A stretch of DNA of 64,000 nucleotides from Tenacibaculum haliotis. Its GTDB lineage: Bacteria; Bacteroidota; Bacteroidia; Flavobacteriales; Flavobacteriaceae. The translations under genes were made by a program, and so were the position numbers. The stretch covers positions 124,001 to 188,000 of the forward strand of contig NZ_JAOBTH010000026.1 in the NCBI RefSeq assembly GCF_025215075.1, in the 5' to 3' direction. This document shows positions 43,882 to 54,319 of the stretch, piece after piece. The first letter of the stretch is position 1. The number at the start of each line of letters is the position of its first letter. The notes under the pieces were generated by a model. The model saw nothing but the letters and a program-made list of their open reading frames with translations. It made no database searches and was not told where the DNA came from.

Positions 43882-44760
43882 TTATTTAGATAACACTTTT
43901 GCTACCATTTCACCAATCTTAGCTGGAGATTCAACAACGTGAACTCCGTTTTCTGCTAAAATTTTCATTTTTGCTTGAGCAGTATCATCATCACCACCTA
44001 CAATTGCACCTGCATGCCCCATTGTTCTACCAGCTGGTGCAGTTTGTCCTGCGATAAAACCAATAACTGGCTTACGGTTACCGTCAGCTTTAATCCAACG
44101 AGCAGCTTCTGCTTCTAAGTTTCCACCGATTTCACCAATCATAACGATTGCTTCAGTTTCTTCATCGTTCATTAATAACTCAACAGCTTCTTTTGTTGTA
44201 GTTCCAATAATTGGATCTCCACCAATACCAATTGCTGTAGTAATACCAAATCCTTGTTTTACAACCTGATCAGCAGCTTCATATGTTAACGTTCCTGATT
44301 TAGAAACGATACCTACTTTACCTTTTTTGAAGATAAAACCTGGCATAATACCAACTTTAGCTTCATCTGGAGTAATAACTCCTGGACAGTTAGGACCAAC
44401 TAAAGTACAACCTTCTAATTGATCGATATAAGATTTAACTTTTACCATATCAGCAGTAGGAATTCCTTCAGTAATACAAATAATTACTTTAATTCCTGCT
44501 TCAGCAGACTCCATAATAGCATCAGCAGCAAATGCTGGTGGTACAAAAATAATAGAGGTATCTGCTCCTACTTTTTGCACAGCTTCATCAACTGTATTAA
44601 AAACTGGTTTACCGATATGCTCTTGACCTCCTTTACCTGGTGTTACACCTCCTACGACATTTGTACCGTAATCGATCATTTGACCAGCGTGAAAAGTACC
44701 TTCACTACCTGTAAATCCTTGAACTATAATTTTTGAATCTTTATTTACTAAAACACTCAT
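43882..44760 (-). CDS. sucD: Succinyl-CoA synthetase alpha subunit
   Basis: A 292-residue subunit with the CoA-binding Rossmann domain ([20 protein letters not shown]) and the phosphohistidine loop [13 protein letters not shown], which is phosphorylated during the TCA-cycle step succinyl-CoA + NDP + Pi to succinate + NTP. The beta subunit gene is not adjacent, as usual in this family. It ends the lpx-efp block, 65 bases after the second lpxD-like gene. Confidence 0.96.
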   Translation of the reverse strand: MSVLVNKDSKIIVQGFTGSEGTFHAGQMIDYGTNVVGGVTPGKGGQEHIGKPVFNTVDEAVQKVGADTSIIFVPPAFAADAIMESAEAGIKVIICITEGIPTADMVKVKSYIDQLEGCTLVGPNCPGVITPDEAKVGIMPGFIFKKGKVGIVSKSGTLTYEAADQVVKQGFGITTAIGIGGDPIIGTTTKEAVELLMNDEETEAIVMIGEIGGNLEAEAARWIKADGNRKPVIGFIAGQTAPAGRTMGHAGAIVGGDDDTAQAKMKILAENGVHVVESPAKIGEMVAKVLSK

Positions 44761-44825
44761 TGGTATATTTTTATTTAATTTTAAGCTTCACAAAAATAGT
44801 TTTTTGTAATCGATTTGTAAAGCTT

Positions 44826-45752
44826 TTATTTCTTTTTTTGTTCTCTAAGCAGATGTTTAATTCCTGCTAACTCTTTTAACTTTTCTCTTGATTCTGAAAT
44901 TGGTGTACCAAAATACGATTTTCCTCCTGCTACAGATTTTGTTACGCCTGTTTGTCCGAGTATTACAGCGCCTTTTCCTATTGTAATTCCGCTATTGGTT
45001 CCTACTTGTCCCCAAATTGTTACTTCATCTTCAATAATAACACAACCTGCAATACCTGTTTGAGATGCGATTAAACATTTTTTACCAATAACCGTATCAT
45101 GACCAACATGTACTTGATTATCTATTTTTGTTCCTGCACCAATTGTCGTATCACCTGTTACACCTTTATCAATAGTACAAGAAGCACCTAAATCTACATT
45201 ATCTTTTAGCACAACCCTTCCTCCTGAAATTAATTTATCAAATCCTTCGGGTCTGTTTTTATAATAAAAAGCATCAGCTCCTAAAACAGTATTGGCATGA
45301 ATAGTTACATTATTACCAATAACCGAATTGGTATAAATAGTAACATTTGGATGAATAACACAGTTTTTTCCGATAGTAACATTATCTCCAACAAAAACAT
45401 TTGGTTGAATGATTGTTCCTTCTCCTATAATGGCTGTGTTAGAAATACTTGCTTTTGATGCTATAAACGGATTAAAATGTTTGGTAATTTCATTGAAATC
45501 ACGAAAAGGATCATCTGAAATCAATAAAGATTTTCCTTCAGGACAAGCTACTTCTTTGTTGATTAAAATAGTGGTTGCCGCCGAGTTTAATGCTTTATCA
45601 TAATATTTTGGATGATCTACAAAAACAATATCACCATGTTCTACAACATGAATTTCATTAATTCCTTTTACAGGAAAATTTTTATCACCTACAAACTCAA
45701 CCTTTAATAAGGTTGCTATTTGTTCTAAGGTTTGTGTTTGTTTAAATTTCAT
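44826..45752 (-). CDS. LpxD-like UDP-3-O-acylglucosamine N-acyltransferase (second copy)
   Basis: A 308-residue left-handed beta-helix protein with a short N-terminal uridine-binding-type domain (about 1-95) and hexapeptide repeats (about 100-280). The catalytic-type His region NQVHVGHDTVIG and the GIAG segment are kept, and the C-terminal helix is short. It is a paralogue of the lpxD at 48594-49634 (346 aa) in the same gene block. Which of the two acts in lipid A synthesis is not certain; the longer one is adjacent to lpxC and the better candidate. A hairpin separates this gene from efp. Confidence 0.85.
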   Translation of the reverse strand: MKFKQTQTLEQIATLLKVEFVGDKNFPVKGINEIHVVEHGDIVFVDHPKYYDKALNSAATTILINKEVACPEGKSLLISDDPFRDFNEITKHFNPFIASKASISNTAIIGEGTIIQPNVFVGDNVTIGKNCVIHPNVTIYTNSVIGNNVTIHANTVLGADAFYYKNRPEGFDKLISGGRVVLKDNVDLGASCTIDKGVTGDTTIGAGTKIDNQVHVGHDTVIGKKCLIASQTGIAGCVIIEDEVTIWGQVGTNSGITIGKGAVILGQTGVTKSVAGGKSYFGTPISESREKLKELAGIKHLLREQKKK

Positions 45753-45763
45753 TATAAAAAAGA

Positions 45764-45785
45764 AATTCCCGCTAAAGCGGGAATT
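45764..45785 (-). terminator. Terminator after efp
   Basis: AATTCCCGC-TAAA-GCGGGAATT, followed on the minus strand by TTCTTTTTT. It may also be a dispersed palindrome used as terminator. It lies only 12 bases from the next start, so the lpxD-like gene may depend on read-through. Confidence 0.65.
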
Positions 45786-45788
45786 GTT

Positions 45789-46355
45789 TTATTCTTTAAC
45801 TCTTTCCTGATAAGTTCCTTTGGTAGTTTCTACCTTAATTTTATCTCCTTCATTAATAAACAAAGGTACATTTACAATTGCTCCAGATTCCATCGTTGCA
45901 GGTTTTGTAGCATTTGTTGCTGTGTTTCCTTTCACTCCAGGTTCTGTATGTGTAACCTCTAAAATTACACTTGCTGGCATATCTACAGATAAAGGCATAT
46001 CATCTTCAGAATTAATGATAATAGTTACCACTTCACCTTCTTTCATTAAATCAGGTGAATCTAAAGCACTTTTCTCTAATGTAATTTGAGAATAATCAAC
46101 TTGATTCATAAAATGAAACGTTTCACCTTCTCTGTATAAATATTGAAACTTATGCGTTTCAACTCTAACATCATCAATTTTTCTTCCTGAAGGAAATGTA
46201 TTATCAACTACTTTACCGTTAGTTACACTTTTTAATTTTGTTCTCACAAAAGCAGGTCCTTTTCCTGGTTTTACATGTAAAAATTCAACAACTTTATAAA
46301 TATCGTTGTTGTATCTCATGCATAATCCGTTTTTAATATCTGATGTTGTAGCCAT
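45789..46355 (-). CDS. efp: Translation elongation factor P
   Basis: A 188-residue three-domain EF-P. The domain I loop that enters the peptidyl-transferase centre is VKPGKGPAF with Lys32 at the tip, the residue that is modified in many bacteria; no epmA/epmB-type modification gene is adjacent. The C-terminal signature GNTATNATKPATMESGAIVNVPLFI is typical. EF-P relieves stalling at polyproline. Embedded in the lpx operon, as in other Flavobacteriaceae. Confidence 0.96.
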   Translation of the reverse strand: MATTSDIKNGLCMRYNNDIYKVVEFLHVKPGKGPAFVRTKLKSVTNGKVVDNTFPSGRKIDDVRVETHKFQYLYREGETFHFMNQVDYSQITLEKSALDSPDLMKEGEVVTIIINSEDDMPLSVDMPASVILEVTHTEPGVKGNTATNATKPATMESGAIVNVPLFINEGDKIKVETTKGTYQERVKE

Positions 46356-46419
46356 TCTTTAATTTATTTTTATGTTGAAATAATTATTTATCAATTTTTC
46401 AACTATTTAATTTTTATGC

Positions 46420-47205
46420 TTAATTTGATTTAAAATATCCTTTCATAATACCACGATGCGAATCTTTTATAAACTGTATAATTTCATCACGTTCAGAAGT
46501 TGCTCCCATTTCTGCTTCTATAATATCAATCGCTTGTGAATAATTATAGTTTTGTTGGAATAATATTCTGTATATATCCTGAATCTCTCTTATTTTCTCA
46601 ATTGCATAGCCTCTTCTTCGTAAACCTACCGAATTAATACCTACGTATGATAATGGTTCACGAGCTGCTTTTACATATGGCGGAACATCTTTACGAACCA
46701 AAGATCCTCCTGTTACAAATGCATGACTACCTACTGAAGCAAATTGATGAACAGCAACCATACCTGCTAATACTACATTATCGCCAATAGTAACATGACC
46801 TGCTAAAGTAGTATTATTAGAAAAAATACAATTCTTACCAACAAAACAATCGTGTGCAATATGACAATATGCCATTATTAAACAATTGTCTCCAATAACA
46901 GTTTTCATTCTGTCAGAAGTACCTCTATTTATAGTAACACATTCTCTTATAGTAACATTATCACCAATTACAACAGTTGTTTCCTCATCATCAAATTTTA
47001 AATCTTGAGGAATTGCTGAAATTACTGCTCCTGGAAAAATTCTACAATTTTTACCGATACGAGCTCCTTCCATAATTGTTACGTTAGAACCTATCCAAGT
47101 TCCTGAACCAATTTCAACATTAGAATGTATGGTTGTAAAAGGCTCTATTACTACATTTCTAGCAATTTTAGCTTGTGGATGTACGTATGCAAGTGGTTGA
47201 TTCAT
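46420..47205 (-). CDS. lpxA: Acyl-ACP--UDP-N-acetylglucosamine O-acyltransferase
   Basis: A 261-residue hexapeptide-repeat acyltransferase for the first step of lipid A synthesis. The catalytic His is in YCHIAHDCFVG, GAVISAIPQDLKF and GGSLVRKDVPPYVKAAR match LpxA, and the C-terminal helices (NSVGLRRRGYAIEKIREIQDIYRILF) are complete. It starts 4 bases after lpxC/fabZ. Confidence 0.96.
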   Translation of the reverse strand: MNQPLAYVHPQAKIARNVVIEPFTTIHSNVEIGSGTWIGSNVTIMEGARIGKNCRIFPGAVISAIPQDLKFDDEETTVVIGDNVTIRECVTINRGTSDRMKTVIGDNCLIMAYCHIAHDCFVGKNCIFSNNTTLAGHVTIGDNVVLAGMVAVHQFASVGSHAFVTGGSLVRKDVPPYVKAAREPLSYVGINSVGLRRRGYAIEKIREIQDIYRILFQQNYNYSQAIDIIEAEMGATSERDEIIQFIKDSHRGIMKGYFKSN

Positions 47206-47209
47206 AAAA

Positions 47210-48601
47210 CTATTGTTTTTTTGCTATTTGTGCCATTAATTCTGCTTCTGCCACTACCTTTCCGTTTGCATAAGCATAAGCCTGCATATGACAAATACCT
47301 CTTCTAATAGGTGTTATCAACTCACATTTAAAAGTTAATGTATCACCTGGTAATACTTTTTGCTTAAATTTAACTTTATCCATTTTCATGAAATAAGTTA
47401 AGTAATTTTCAGGATCTGGTACCGTATTTAAGACCAAAACCCCACCACATTGCGCCATTGCCTCTACTTGTAAAACCCCTGGCATTACTGGTGCTCCAGG
47501 AAAGTGACCTGTAAAAAAAGGCTCATTCATAGTAACATTTTTCATACCAACAACATGCGTGTCTGACAATTCTAAAATGCGATCTATCAATAAAAATGGA
47601 GGCCTGTGAGGTAGTATGTCCATTATTTGGTGAATATCCATTAATGGCGGAAGATCTAAATCATATTTAGGAACGTTATTACGTTTCTCTAATTTAATAA
47701 TTTTAGCCAGTTTTTTAGCAAATAATGTATTCACTAAATGTCCTGGTTTATTAGCTATAACTTTACCTCTTATACGAGTACCAACTAATGCCAAATCACC
47801 AATTACATCTAATAATTTATGACGTGCAGCTTCGTTTGCCCAATGTAATTCTAGGTTATCTAAAATTCCGTTAGACTGTATTTTAATATCTTCTTTATTA
47901 AAAGCTTTCTTTAATTTTTCAGTTGTGCTTGCTGATAATTCTTTATCAACATATACAATTGCATTATTTAAATCACCTCCTTTAATAAGATTATGCTCTA
48001 ATAACATTTCTATTTCATGTAAAAAACTAAAAGTTCTTGCTGCTGAAATATGCTCTTTAAAGTCAGAAATTTTATCTAATGTTGCATTTTGAGTTCCTAA
48101 AATTTTAGTTCCAAAATCAACCATTGTAGTAACTTGATATTCATCCGAAGGCATTAAGATAATTTCACTCCCCGTAACTTCATCTTTATATGTTATAATT
48201 TCTTTTACAACATATTCTACAATGTCAGCATCTTGCTCTACAATTCCTGCTTCTTCTAACGCTTTAATAAAAAACTTTGAAGAACCGTCCATAATAGGTG
48301 GTTCAGATGCATTAATTTCTATAATTAAATTATCAATATCTAAACCTACAGCAGCTGCTAAAACGTGCTCTGATGTTTGAATTTGTACACCTTTGTTCTC
48401 AATATTTGTTCCTCTTTGAGTATTGGTTACAAATTCTGCCTTTGCCTGTATTATAGGTGAACCTTCTAAATCAACTCTTACAAATGCAAATCCGTGATTT
48501 ATTGGAGCTGGTTTAAATACCATTGTTACTTCATTACCTGTATGCAATCCTACACCAGATAATGTAATTTCGTTTTGTATTGTTCTTTGTTGCTTACTCA
48601 T
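47210..48601 (-). CDS. lpxC/fabZ: LpxC-FabZ bifunctional fusion protein
   Basis: A 463-residue fusion, standard in Bacteroidota. Residues 1-310: LpxC, the zinc UDP-3-O-acyl-GlcNAc deacetylase (zinc His in [15 protein letters not shown] and [13 protein letters not shown]). Residues about 320-463: FabZ, the 3-hydroxyacyl-ACP dehydratase with catalytic His and Glu in [22 protein letters not shown]. The fusion joins lipid A and fatty-acid synthesis, which compete for 3-hydroxyacyl-ACP. It overlaps lpxD by 8 bases. Confidence 0.97.
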   Translation of the reverse strand: MSKQQRTIQNEITLSGVGLHTGNEVTMVFKPAPINHGFAFVRVDLEGSPIIQAKAEFVTNTQRGTNIENKGVQIQTSEHVLAAAVGLDIDNLIIEINASEPPIMDGSSKFFIKALEEAGIVEQDADIVEYVVKEIITYKDEVTGSEIILMPSDEYQVTTMVDFGTKILGTQNATLDKISDFKEHISAARTFSFLHEIEMLLEHNLIKGGDLNNAIVYVDKELSASTTEKLKKAFNKEDIKIQSNGILDNLELHWANEAARHKLLDVIGDLALVGTRIRGKVIANKPGHLVNTLFAKKLAKIIKLEKRNNVPKYDLDLPPLMDIHQIMDILPHRPPFLLIDRILELSDTHVVGMKNVTMNEPFFTGHFPGAPVMPGVLQVEAMAQCGGVLVLNTVPDPENYLTYFMKMDKVKFKQKVLPGDTLTFKCELITPIRRGICHMQAYAYANGKVVAEAELMAQIAKKQ

Positions 48602-49634
48602 TTTCTATTTTTTGAGCATTTAACTCTTTTTCAATTTTATATACTGTTGATGCTAGCTTTGGTAAGTTTTTAAAATTAACGTATGATTTACTATAATCTG
48701 AATATCCAAAAGCTGGTGTTCCTTGAACTACATCATTATCTTTTATACTTTTACCTATTCCTGATTGTGCTTGTATTCGTACATTATTACCTATTGTAAT
48801 ATGCCCAACAATACCTACTTGGCCACCAATCATACAACTCTCACCAACTCTTGTTGAACCTGCAATACCTGTTTGTGATGCTATTACGGTATTTTTCCCT
48901 ATTTCTACATTATGAGCAACCTGTATCTGATTGTCTAACTTCACTCCTTTTCTAATAATTGTTGATCCTAATGTAGCTCTATCTATTGTTGAATTTGCTC
49001 CGATATCAACATTATCTTCAATAATAACATTTCCAATTTGAGGTATCGTTGTATATTCTCCGCTTTCTGTAGGTGCAAATCCAAATCCGTCAGAACCAAT
49101 AACACTTCCTGAATGAATTTTACAATTCGATCCTATTATTGTTTCTGAATAAATTTTTACTCCTGCAAAAATAGTCGTGTTATCTCCTATTTTAGTATTG
49201 TCTCCAATATACGAATTCGGGTAAATTTTCACATTCTCTCCTAAAACAACATTTTCTCCAATATAAGCAAAGGCTCCAATGTATTCATTTTCTCCTACAG
49301 ATGCAGAATCAGCTATGAAATGCGGATTTTCTCTACCTTGTTTGTTGTTTTTTACTTCATTGTAAAACTCTAATAATTTAGAAAATGAAGCATAAGCATC
49401 ATCAACCTTAATTAAGGTTGTAGTTATTTCGCTTTCTAATTCAAAGTTTTTGTTTACTATTGCAATACTTGCATTAGTAGTATATATGTATGAATTATAT
49501 TTAGGATTAGATAAAAAAGTAAGAGAACCTTCTGTACCTTCTTCTATCTTTGAAAGTTTAGATACTTCTGCATTAGAATCACCTACAATTTCTCCTTCTA
49601 AAATATCTGCTATTTGTTCTGCTGTAAATTTCAT
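48594..49634 (-). CDS. lpxD: UDP-3-O-(3-hydroxyacyl)glucosamine N-acyltransferase
   Basis: A 346-residue LpxD: N-terminal uridine-binding domain (about 1-100), left-handed beta-helix (about 105-310), catalytic His in [12 protein letters not shown], and C-terminal helix ([18 protein letters not shown]). The ATG at 49634 ([12 protein letters not shown]) is chosen over a TTG three codons earlier. It leads the lpxD-lpxC/fabZ-lpxA-efp operon. Confidence 0.95.
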   Translation of the reverse strand: MKFTAEQIADILEGEIVGDSNAEVSKLSKIEEGTEGSLTFLSNPKYNSYIYTTNASIAIVNKNFELESEITTTLIKVDDAYASFSKLLEFYNEVKNNKQGRENPHFIADSASVGENEYIGAFAYIGENVVLGENVKIYPNSYIGDNTKIGDNTTIFAGVKIYSETIIGSNCKIHSGSVIGSDGFGFAPTESGEYTTIPQIGNVIIEDNVDIGANSTIDRATLGSTIIRKGVKLDNQIQVAHNVEIGKNTVIASQTGIAGSTRVGESCMIGGQVGIVGHITIGNNVRIQAQSGIGKSIKDNDVVQGTPAFGYSDYSKSYVNFKNLPKLASTVYKIEKELNAQKIENE

Positions 49635-49695
49635 TGAATGCAAAAGTAATTATTTTTGTTTAATTACCTCTTGTTAGAATTACTTAACAATTAAA

Positions 49696-50946
49696 TTAAA
49701 CTATTTTTTTAGGGTAACACAAATAATATTTTATAACTGGTTTAGATAATGCTTTCAAATTTAATTGATCTGAAGCCTTTGCTATATCTTCTAACTCTCC
49801 CTTTTTTGTATAAATTTTAATTGGTTTATTTGTGTTATATGCCTGATGTTTAATGCTGTTTGATAAAACAAAATAATTTAACTCCTCTTTTTTTATAGTA
49901 TTCTCTACTGAAGTTTTTTTATAAATTTCATTTTTATAAAACTCCGTAAAAGGTTCATCCTGAATTTCAATCTTTAAAAGGTTTCTATGGATAATCATTT
50001 TTGCCAAAGAAGAAAGTACAAAATCTTCATGATGTATCCATTCTTTTATTGCTGACATTACATCATAATCATCTAGTTCAGAAAATGTTTTTAAGGTATC
50101 GTCTGTAAAATTATTTTCAGTAATGGGGTTGTATAGAAAATATTTTAATGCCTTTCCTGCTGGTAAAGCAACGCCTTTTTGCGCTAGTTCTTTTGCTCTT
50201 TTTAATACATTAACCAACGTGTTTTCGGCAACCAAACCTGTTTTATGCAAGTAAACTTGCCAATACATTAAACGACGCGCAATAATAAATTTTTCGACAG
50301 AATAAATTCCTTTTTGTTCAATTACTAATTCATCATTTACAACATTCATCATCGCTATTAAACGATCTGACGAAATATTACCTTCGGTAACACCTGTGTA
50401 AAAACTATCTCTTTTTAAGTAATCTAACCGATCAATATCCAATTGACTTGATATTAATTGATATAAAAATTCTCTGTGATATTTTCCTTCAAAAATTTGG
50501 ATAGCTAAACTTAATTGCCCGCCAAATTCATCATTTAAAGCACGCATAAATTTTAATGAAATCTCCTCATGTGAAACTCCATTTACAATACTATGTTCTA
50601 ATGCATGAGAAAAAGCTCCATGCCCAATATCATGCAATAAAATTGCAACATACAATGCATTTGCTTCTTCATCAGAAATAACCACATTTTTATTTCTTAA
50701 AACATAAACCGCTTTTTGCATTAAATGCATACAACCAATTGCATGATGAAAACGGGTGTGATTAGCACCAGGATACACCATATTAGACAATCCCATTTGT
50801 GCAACCCTTCTTAATCTTTGAAAATATGGATGCTCTATAATATCAAATATTAAAGAATTCGGGATGGTTATAAATCCGTAAATAGGATCATTTATAATCT
50901 TTAATTTATTCGTTTTTTGATTGTTCAAAATGTATAAATACTTCAA
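49696..50946 (-). CDS. HD-domain phosphohydrolase
   Basis: A 416-residue HD-superfamily protein. The metal ligands are visible: H in FHHAIGCMHLM, the HD pair in ILLHDIGHGAFSHALEH, and the later Asp in SQLDIDRLDYLKRDSFYTG. The pattern is that of dGTPase-like/SAMHD1-type hydrolases, but the nucleotide acted on is not known. The start is uncertain: no ATG is near, and TTG codons at 50946 and 50928 both fit; the family core begins at KIINDPIYGFI. It lies directly upstream of lpxD and divergent from porX, a conserved flavobacterial order. Confidence 0.88.
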   Translation of the reverse strand: MKYLYILNNQKTNKLKIINDPIYGFITIPNSLIFDIIEHPYFQRLRRVAQMGLSNMVYPGANHTRFHHAIGCMHLMQKAVYVLRNKNVVISDEEANALYVAILLHDIGHGAFSHALEHSIVNGVSHEEISLKFMRALNDEFGGQLSLAIQIFEGKYHREFLYQLISSQLDIDRLDYLKRDSFYTGVTEGNISSDRLIAMMNVVNDELVIEQKGIYSVEKFIIARRLMYWQVYLHKTGLVAENTLVNVLKRAKELAQKGVALPAGKALKYFLYNPITENNFTDDTLKTFSELDDYDVMSAIKEWIHHEDFVLSSLAKMIIHRNLLKIEIQDEPFTEFYKNEIYKKTSVENTIKKEELNYFVLSNSIKHQAYNTNKPIKIYTKKGELEDIAKASDQLNLKALSKPVIKYYLCYPKKIV

Positions 50947-51078
50947 TTCTAAACAAAATAATCATAATTTATCTACAAAACCAAATTAACAAAAGCTTTA
51001 TTAACGTATTTTTAGCTTTTAGAGATACAACAAATACATTTTTGAACGTTATTTTTAGTGTAAACACGTGAAATTAAT

Positions 51079-52626
51079 ATGAGAAATATAGATATACTTT
51101 GGGTTGATGATGAAATAGATTTATTAAAACCACACATTTTATTTTTAGAAAAGAAAAATTATGTCGTAACTACCTCTACAAATGGTGCTGATGCAATAGA
51201 TTTAGTTACTGAACAAAATTTCGATATTGTCTTTTTAGATGAAAACATGCCCGGAATTACTGGTTTAGAAACCCTGGCTGCTATCAAACAAAAAAATGCA
51301 AATCTTCCTGTGGTAATGATTACCAAAAGTGAAGAAGAATATATAATGGAAGAAGCTATTGGATCTAAAATAGCCGATTATTTAATAAAACCTGTAAACC
51401 CAAATCAAATATTATTAAGTTTAAAGAAAAACTTAGATCATTCTCGTTTAATTTCTGAAAAAACCACGGCTAATTATCAACAAGAATTTAGGAAAATAGC
51501 AATGGATTTAGCCATGGTAAATTCGTATGAAGAATGGGCTGACTTATATAAAAAACTTGTGCATTGGGAATTAGAGTTAGAAAATATTAATGATACGGGA
51601 ATGTTAGAGATTTTAGAATCTCAAAAATCCGAAGCAAATTCTCAGTTTTATAAATTCATCAAAAAAAACTATCAAAAATGGCTTACTAGTGATGATAAAC
51701 CTACTTTTTCGCACACTCTATTTAAAGATTATGTAGTTCCTACGCTATCAAAAGAGCAAGGAGTTTTATTGGTGGTTATTGATAACCTTCGTTACGATCA
51801 ATATCGTGTTTTAGAGCCTTTTATCAATAATTATTATAAAAAAGAAGAGGAACATTCTTATTATAGTATTTTACCTACTGCAACACAATATGCTCGAAAT
51901 GCTATTTTTTCTGGATTAATGCCTTTAGAAATGGAAAAAAAACATCCTGATTTTTGGAGAAATGATACAGATGAAGGTGGAAAAAATTTATTTGAAACCG
52001 ATTTTTTAGATGCTCAAATAAAAAGATTAAAATTAAACATTAAACACGAATATTATAAAATAGTTTCACTTAAAAGTGGTAAAGAATTAGCCGATAATTA
52101 TAACGGTACAAAGCAAAACGATTTAACAGTAGTGGTTTATAATTTTGTTGATATGTTATCGCATGCTAAAACCGAAATGGAAGTTATTAAAGAGCTTGCT
52201 GGTGATGACAAGGCATATAGATCATTATCTGTTAGTTGGTTTAAAAATTCGCCTTTATATGATATTATTAAGAAAGCACAAAAACTGGGACAAAAATTGA
52301 TTATTACTACCGATCATGGTACTATTAATGCTAAAAACCCAACAAAAGTAGTTGGCGACAAAAATATCAGTTCTAATTTACGTTACAAAACTGGTAGAAG
52401 TTTAAGTTATGAAGATAAAGATGTGTTTGCTGTTAAAAATCCAAAGGATATATTTCTACCTAGTATTGCTATAAATAGTCCATTTATTTTTGCAAAAGAA
52501 GATTTGTTTTTTGCGTATCCTAACAACTATAATCATTTTGTAAAATATTATAAAAACACGTATCAACATGGCGGTGTATCGCTAGAAGAAGTTATTATTC
52601 CATGCGCTGTTTATAGTCCGAAATAA
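51079..52626 (+). CDS. porX: PorX-type response regulator / alkaline phosphatase-fold protein
   Basis: A 515-residue protein: receiver domain (1-120; WVDDE, phospho-acceptor D54 in VFLDENMPG, K in YLIKPV), a helical linker, and a PglZ/alkaline-phosphatase-superfamily domain (about 225-515) with metal ligands in VVIDNLRYDQ, the nucleophile Thr in ILPTATQYARNAIFSG (about 267-269) and TTDHGT. PorX controls the type IX secretion system with the kinase PorY, and its phosphatase domain hydrolyses oligonucleotides in Porphyromonas. Gliding/T9SS genes themselves are not in this window. Confidence 0.94.
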   Translation: MRNIDILWVDDEIDLLKPHILFLEKKNYVVTTSTNGADAIDLVTEQNFDIVFLDENMPGITGLETLAAIKQKNANLPVVMITKSEEEYIMEEAIGSKIADYLIKPVNPNQILLSLKKNLDHSRLISEKTTANYQQEFRKIAMDLAMVNSYEEWADLYKKLVHWELELENINDTGMLEILESQKSEANSQFYKFIKKNYQKWLTSDDKPTFSHTLFKDYVVPTLSKEQGVLLVVIDNLRYDQYRVLEPFINNYYKKEEEHSYYSILPTATQYARNAIFSGLMPLEMEKKHPDFWRNDTDEGGKNLFETDFLDAQIKRLKLNIKHEYYKIVSLKSGKELADNYNGTKQNDLTVVVYNFVDMLSHAKTEMEVIKELAGDDKAYRSLSVSWFKNSPLYDIIKKAQKLGQKLIITTDHGTINAKNPTKVVGDKNISSNLRYKTGRSLSYEDKDVFAVKNPKDIFLPSIAINSPFIFAKEDLFFAYPNNYNHFVKYYKNTYQHGGVSLEEVIIPCAVYSPK

Positions 52627-52650
52627 TTTCATAAACATATTATAGTTTTC

Positions 52651-52658
52651 TATTTTTG
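52651..52658 (+). promoter_or_regulatory. -7 box next to the tsaE start
   Basis: TATTTTTG fits TAnnTTTG; the expected start point is at or next to the ATG at 52665, so the transcript would be leaderless. Confidence 0.4.
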
Positions 52659-52664
52659 CTTTCT

Positions 52665-53078
52665 ATGAACAAAAATTATTCTTTAGACGAATTAACACAA
52701 ATAGCTGAAGACATTGTTAAAAATGCTCAGAATAAAGTATTGCTTTTTTATGGCGATATGGGTGTTGGAAAAACAACTTTAATCAAAGAAATTTGCAAAG
52801 TTTTGGGTGTTGAAGATGTAGCGCACTCACCTACTTTTTCTTTGGTAAATGAGTATCAAACAACCAATAGTGATATTGTTTATCATTTTGATTTTTATCG
52901 AATCGAACATGAAGAAGAAGCTTACGATATGGGCGTTGAAGATTATTTATATAGCAATAATTGGTGCTTAATTGAATGGCCCGAAAATGTTAAAAATTTA
53001 CTACCTTTAGATGCTGTTGCTGTAAAAATTAATCTTTTAGAGAACGGTCAACGTAATATTCAACTAACAAACAACTAG
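52665..53078 (+). CDS. tsaE: tRNA threonylcarbamoyladenosine biosynthesis ATPase TsaE
   Basis: A 137-residue P-loop ATPase: Walker A GDMGVGKTTLIK (about 30-41), the HSPTFSLVNEY switch segment and HFDFYRIE, all typical of TsaE. It works with TsaB, TsaC and TsaD to put t6A on tRNAs that read ANN codons. Start is the ATG at 52665; an upstream TTG at 52656 overlaps the promoter box. Followed 6 bases later by ald. Confidence 0.95.
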   Translation: MNKNYSLDELTQIAEDIVKNAQNKVLLFYGDMGVGKTTLIKEICKVLGVEDVAHSPTFSLVNEYQTTNSDIVYHFDFYRIEHEEEAYDMGVEDYLYSNNWCLIEWPENVKNLLPLDAVAVKINLLENGQRNIQLTNN

Positions 53079-53083
53079 TTATA

Positions 53084-54280
53084 ATGAGTTCTATTTCGCC
53101 TTTTACCAAAGAGCAATTAATGCCACAACCTGAAATGCTTGAAATAAAAAGACAAAAAGGCGAATTATTTATCGGTTTACCTAAAGAAACTCATTTTGAA
53201 GAAAAACGTATTAGTTTATCTCCCGATGCTGTTTCTGCCTTGGTTGAAAATGGCCATAGAGTGGTTGTTGAAACAGGTGCAGGTGATGGTGCTAATTATA
53301 GTGATAAAGAATATTCTGATGCAGGTGCAAAAATAGCCTACAATACCAAAGAAGCTTTTGGGTGTACCATTGTTTTAAAAGTTGCACCACCTTCTTTAGA
53401 TGAAATTAAAATGTTAAATCCGCAAACAGTTTTAATATCAGCATTACAACTAAAAACTCAGGATAAAAAGTATTTCGAAGCATTGGCAAGAAAACGAATT
53501 ACTGCCGTTGCTTTTGATTATATAAAAGATGAACACGGAGTATACCCAATTGTAAAATCATTAAGTGAAATTGCAGGAATTGCTTCTATGCATATCGCAG
53601 CCGAATTAATGACAACATCTAACGGCGGTAATGGATTATTACTTGGTAATATTGGTGGTGTGCCCCCAAGTGATGTGGTAATATTAGGCGCGGGTACTGT
53701 TGGTGAGTTCGCTGCACGTTCTGCCATCGGATTAGGAGCTCGTGTAAAGGTTTTTGACAATTCGATTACCAAACTAAGAAAACTACAACACTGCGTGCAA
53801 TCGCCTATATACACCTCTACTGTTCAGCCCAAAACATTAACAAAAGCCTTAATGCGCTGTGATGTTGTTATCGGGGCTATTAGAGGTAAAGATCGTTCTC
53901 CTGTAATTGTTACAGAAGGCATGATTGAACAAATGAAAGATGGTGCTGTTATTGTTGATGTGAGTATTGATCGTGGTGGATGTTTCGAAACTTCTAAAGT
54001 TACCACACATAGCAAACCTACTTTTACAGAACACGGTGTAATTCATTATTGTGTACCAAACATTCCTTCGCGATATGCACGTACTGCTTCCGTTTCTATT
54101 AGTAATATATTTACTCCATACCTATTGAATATTGCAGAAGAAGGCGGATTTGAAAATGCGGCGCGTTTTGATAGAAGCCTGCGTAACGGAATGTATTTTT
54201 ACCACGGAATTCTAACAAACAAAACGGTGGCTGATTGGTTTGACTTACCTTATAGAGATATAAATTTATTGATTTTATAA
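53084..54280 (+). CDS. ald: Alanine dehydrogenase
   Basis: A 398-residue NAD-dependent dehydrogenase. The N-terminal GLPKETHFEEKRISLSPDAV holds the pyruvate-binding Arg, LKVAPPS and the His of the substrate site follow, and VVILGAGTVGEFAARSAIGLGARV is the NAD-binding loop. It is about 25 residues longer at the N-terminus than Bacillus Ald. It interconverts alanine and pyruvate plus ammonia; an NNT-like role is excluded by the absence of membrane helices. Confidence 0.92.
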   Translation: MSSISPFTKEQLMPQPEMLEIKRQKGELFIGLPKETHFEEKRISLSPDAVSALVENGHRVVVETGAGDGANYSDKEYSDAGAKIAYNTKEAFGCTIVLKVAPPSLDEIKMLNPQTVLISALQLKTQDKKYFEALARKRITAVAFDYIKDEHGVYPIVKSLSEIAGIASMHIAAELMTTSNGGNGLLLGNIGGVPPSDVVILGAGTVGEFAARSAIGLGARVKVFDNSITKLRKLQHCVQSPIYTSTVQPKTLTKALMRCDVVIGAIRGKDRSPVIVTEGMIEQMKDGAVIVDVSIDRGGCFETSKVTTHSKPTFTEHGVIHYCVPNIPSRYARTASVSISNIFTPYLLNIAEEGGFENAARFDRSLRNGMYFYHGILTNKTVADWFDLPYRDINLLIL

Positions 54281-54301
54281 GCTGTTTTTTACTTACTTTT
54301 G
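54269..54301 (+). promoter_or_regulatory. Possible promoter of the DUF4258 gene
   Basis: TTG (54269-54271) and TACTTTTG (54294-54301) with 22-base spacing, located at the end of ald; ATG at 54320. Confidence 0.4.
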
Positions 54302-54319
54302 CCATCACAAAATTTCACT

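Noticed and set aside
44419..44736. 105-codon open frame opposite sucD
   Set aside because: Lies wholly inside a strongly conserved gene on the other strand, Cys/Asn/Tyr-rich composition, no family features.
51079..52626. A type IX secretion gene cluster around porX
   Set aside because: No Por/Gld/Spr components or T9SS C-terminal signal proteins are visible nearby; porX stands between an HD hydrolase and tsaE.
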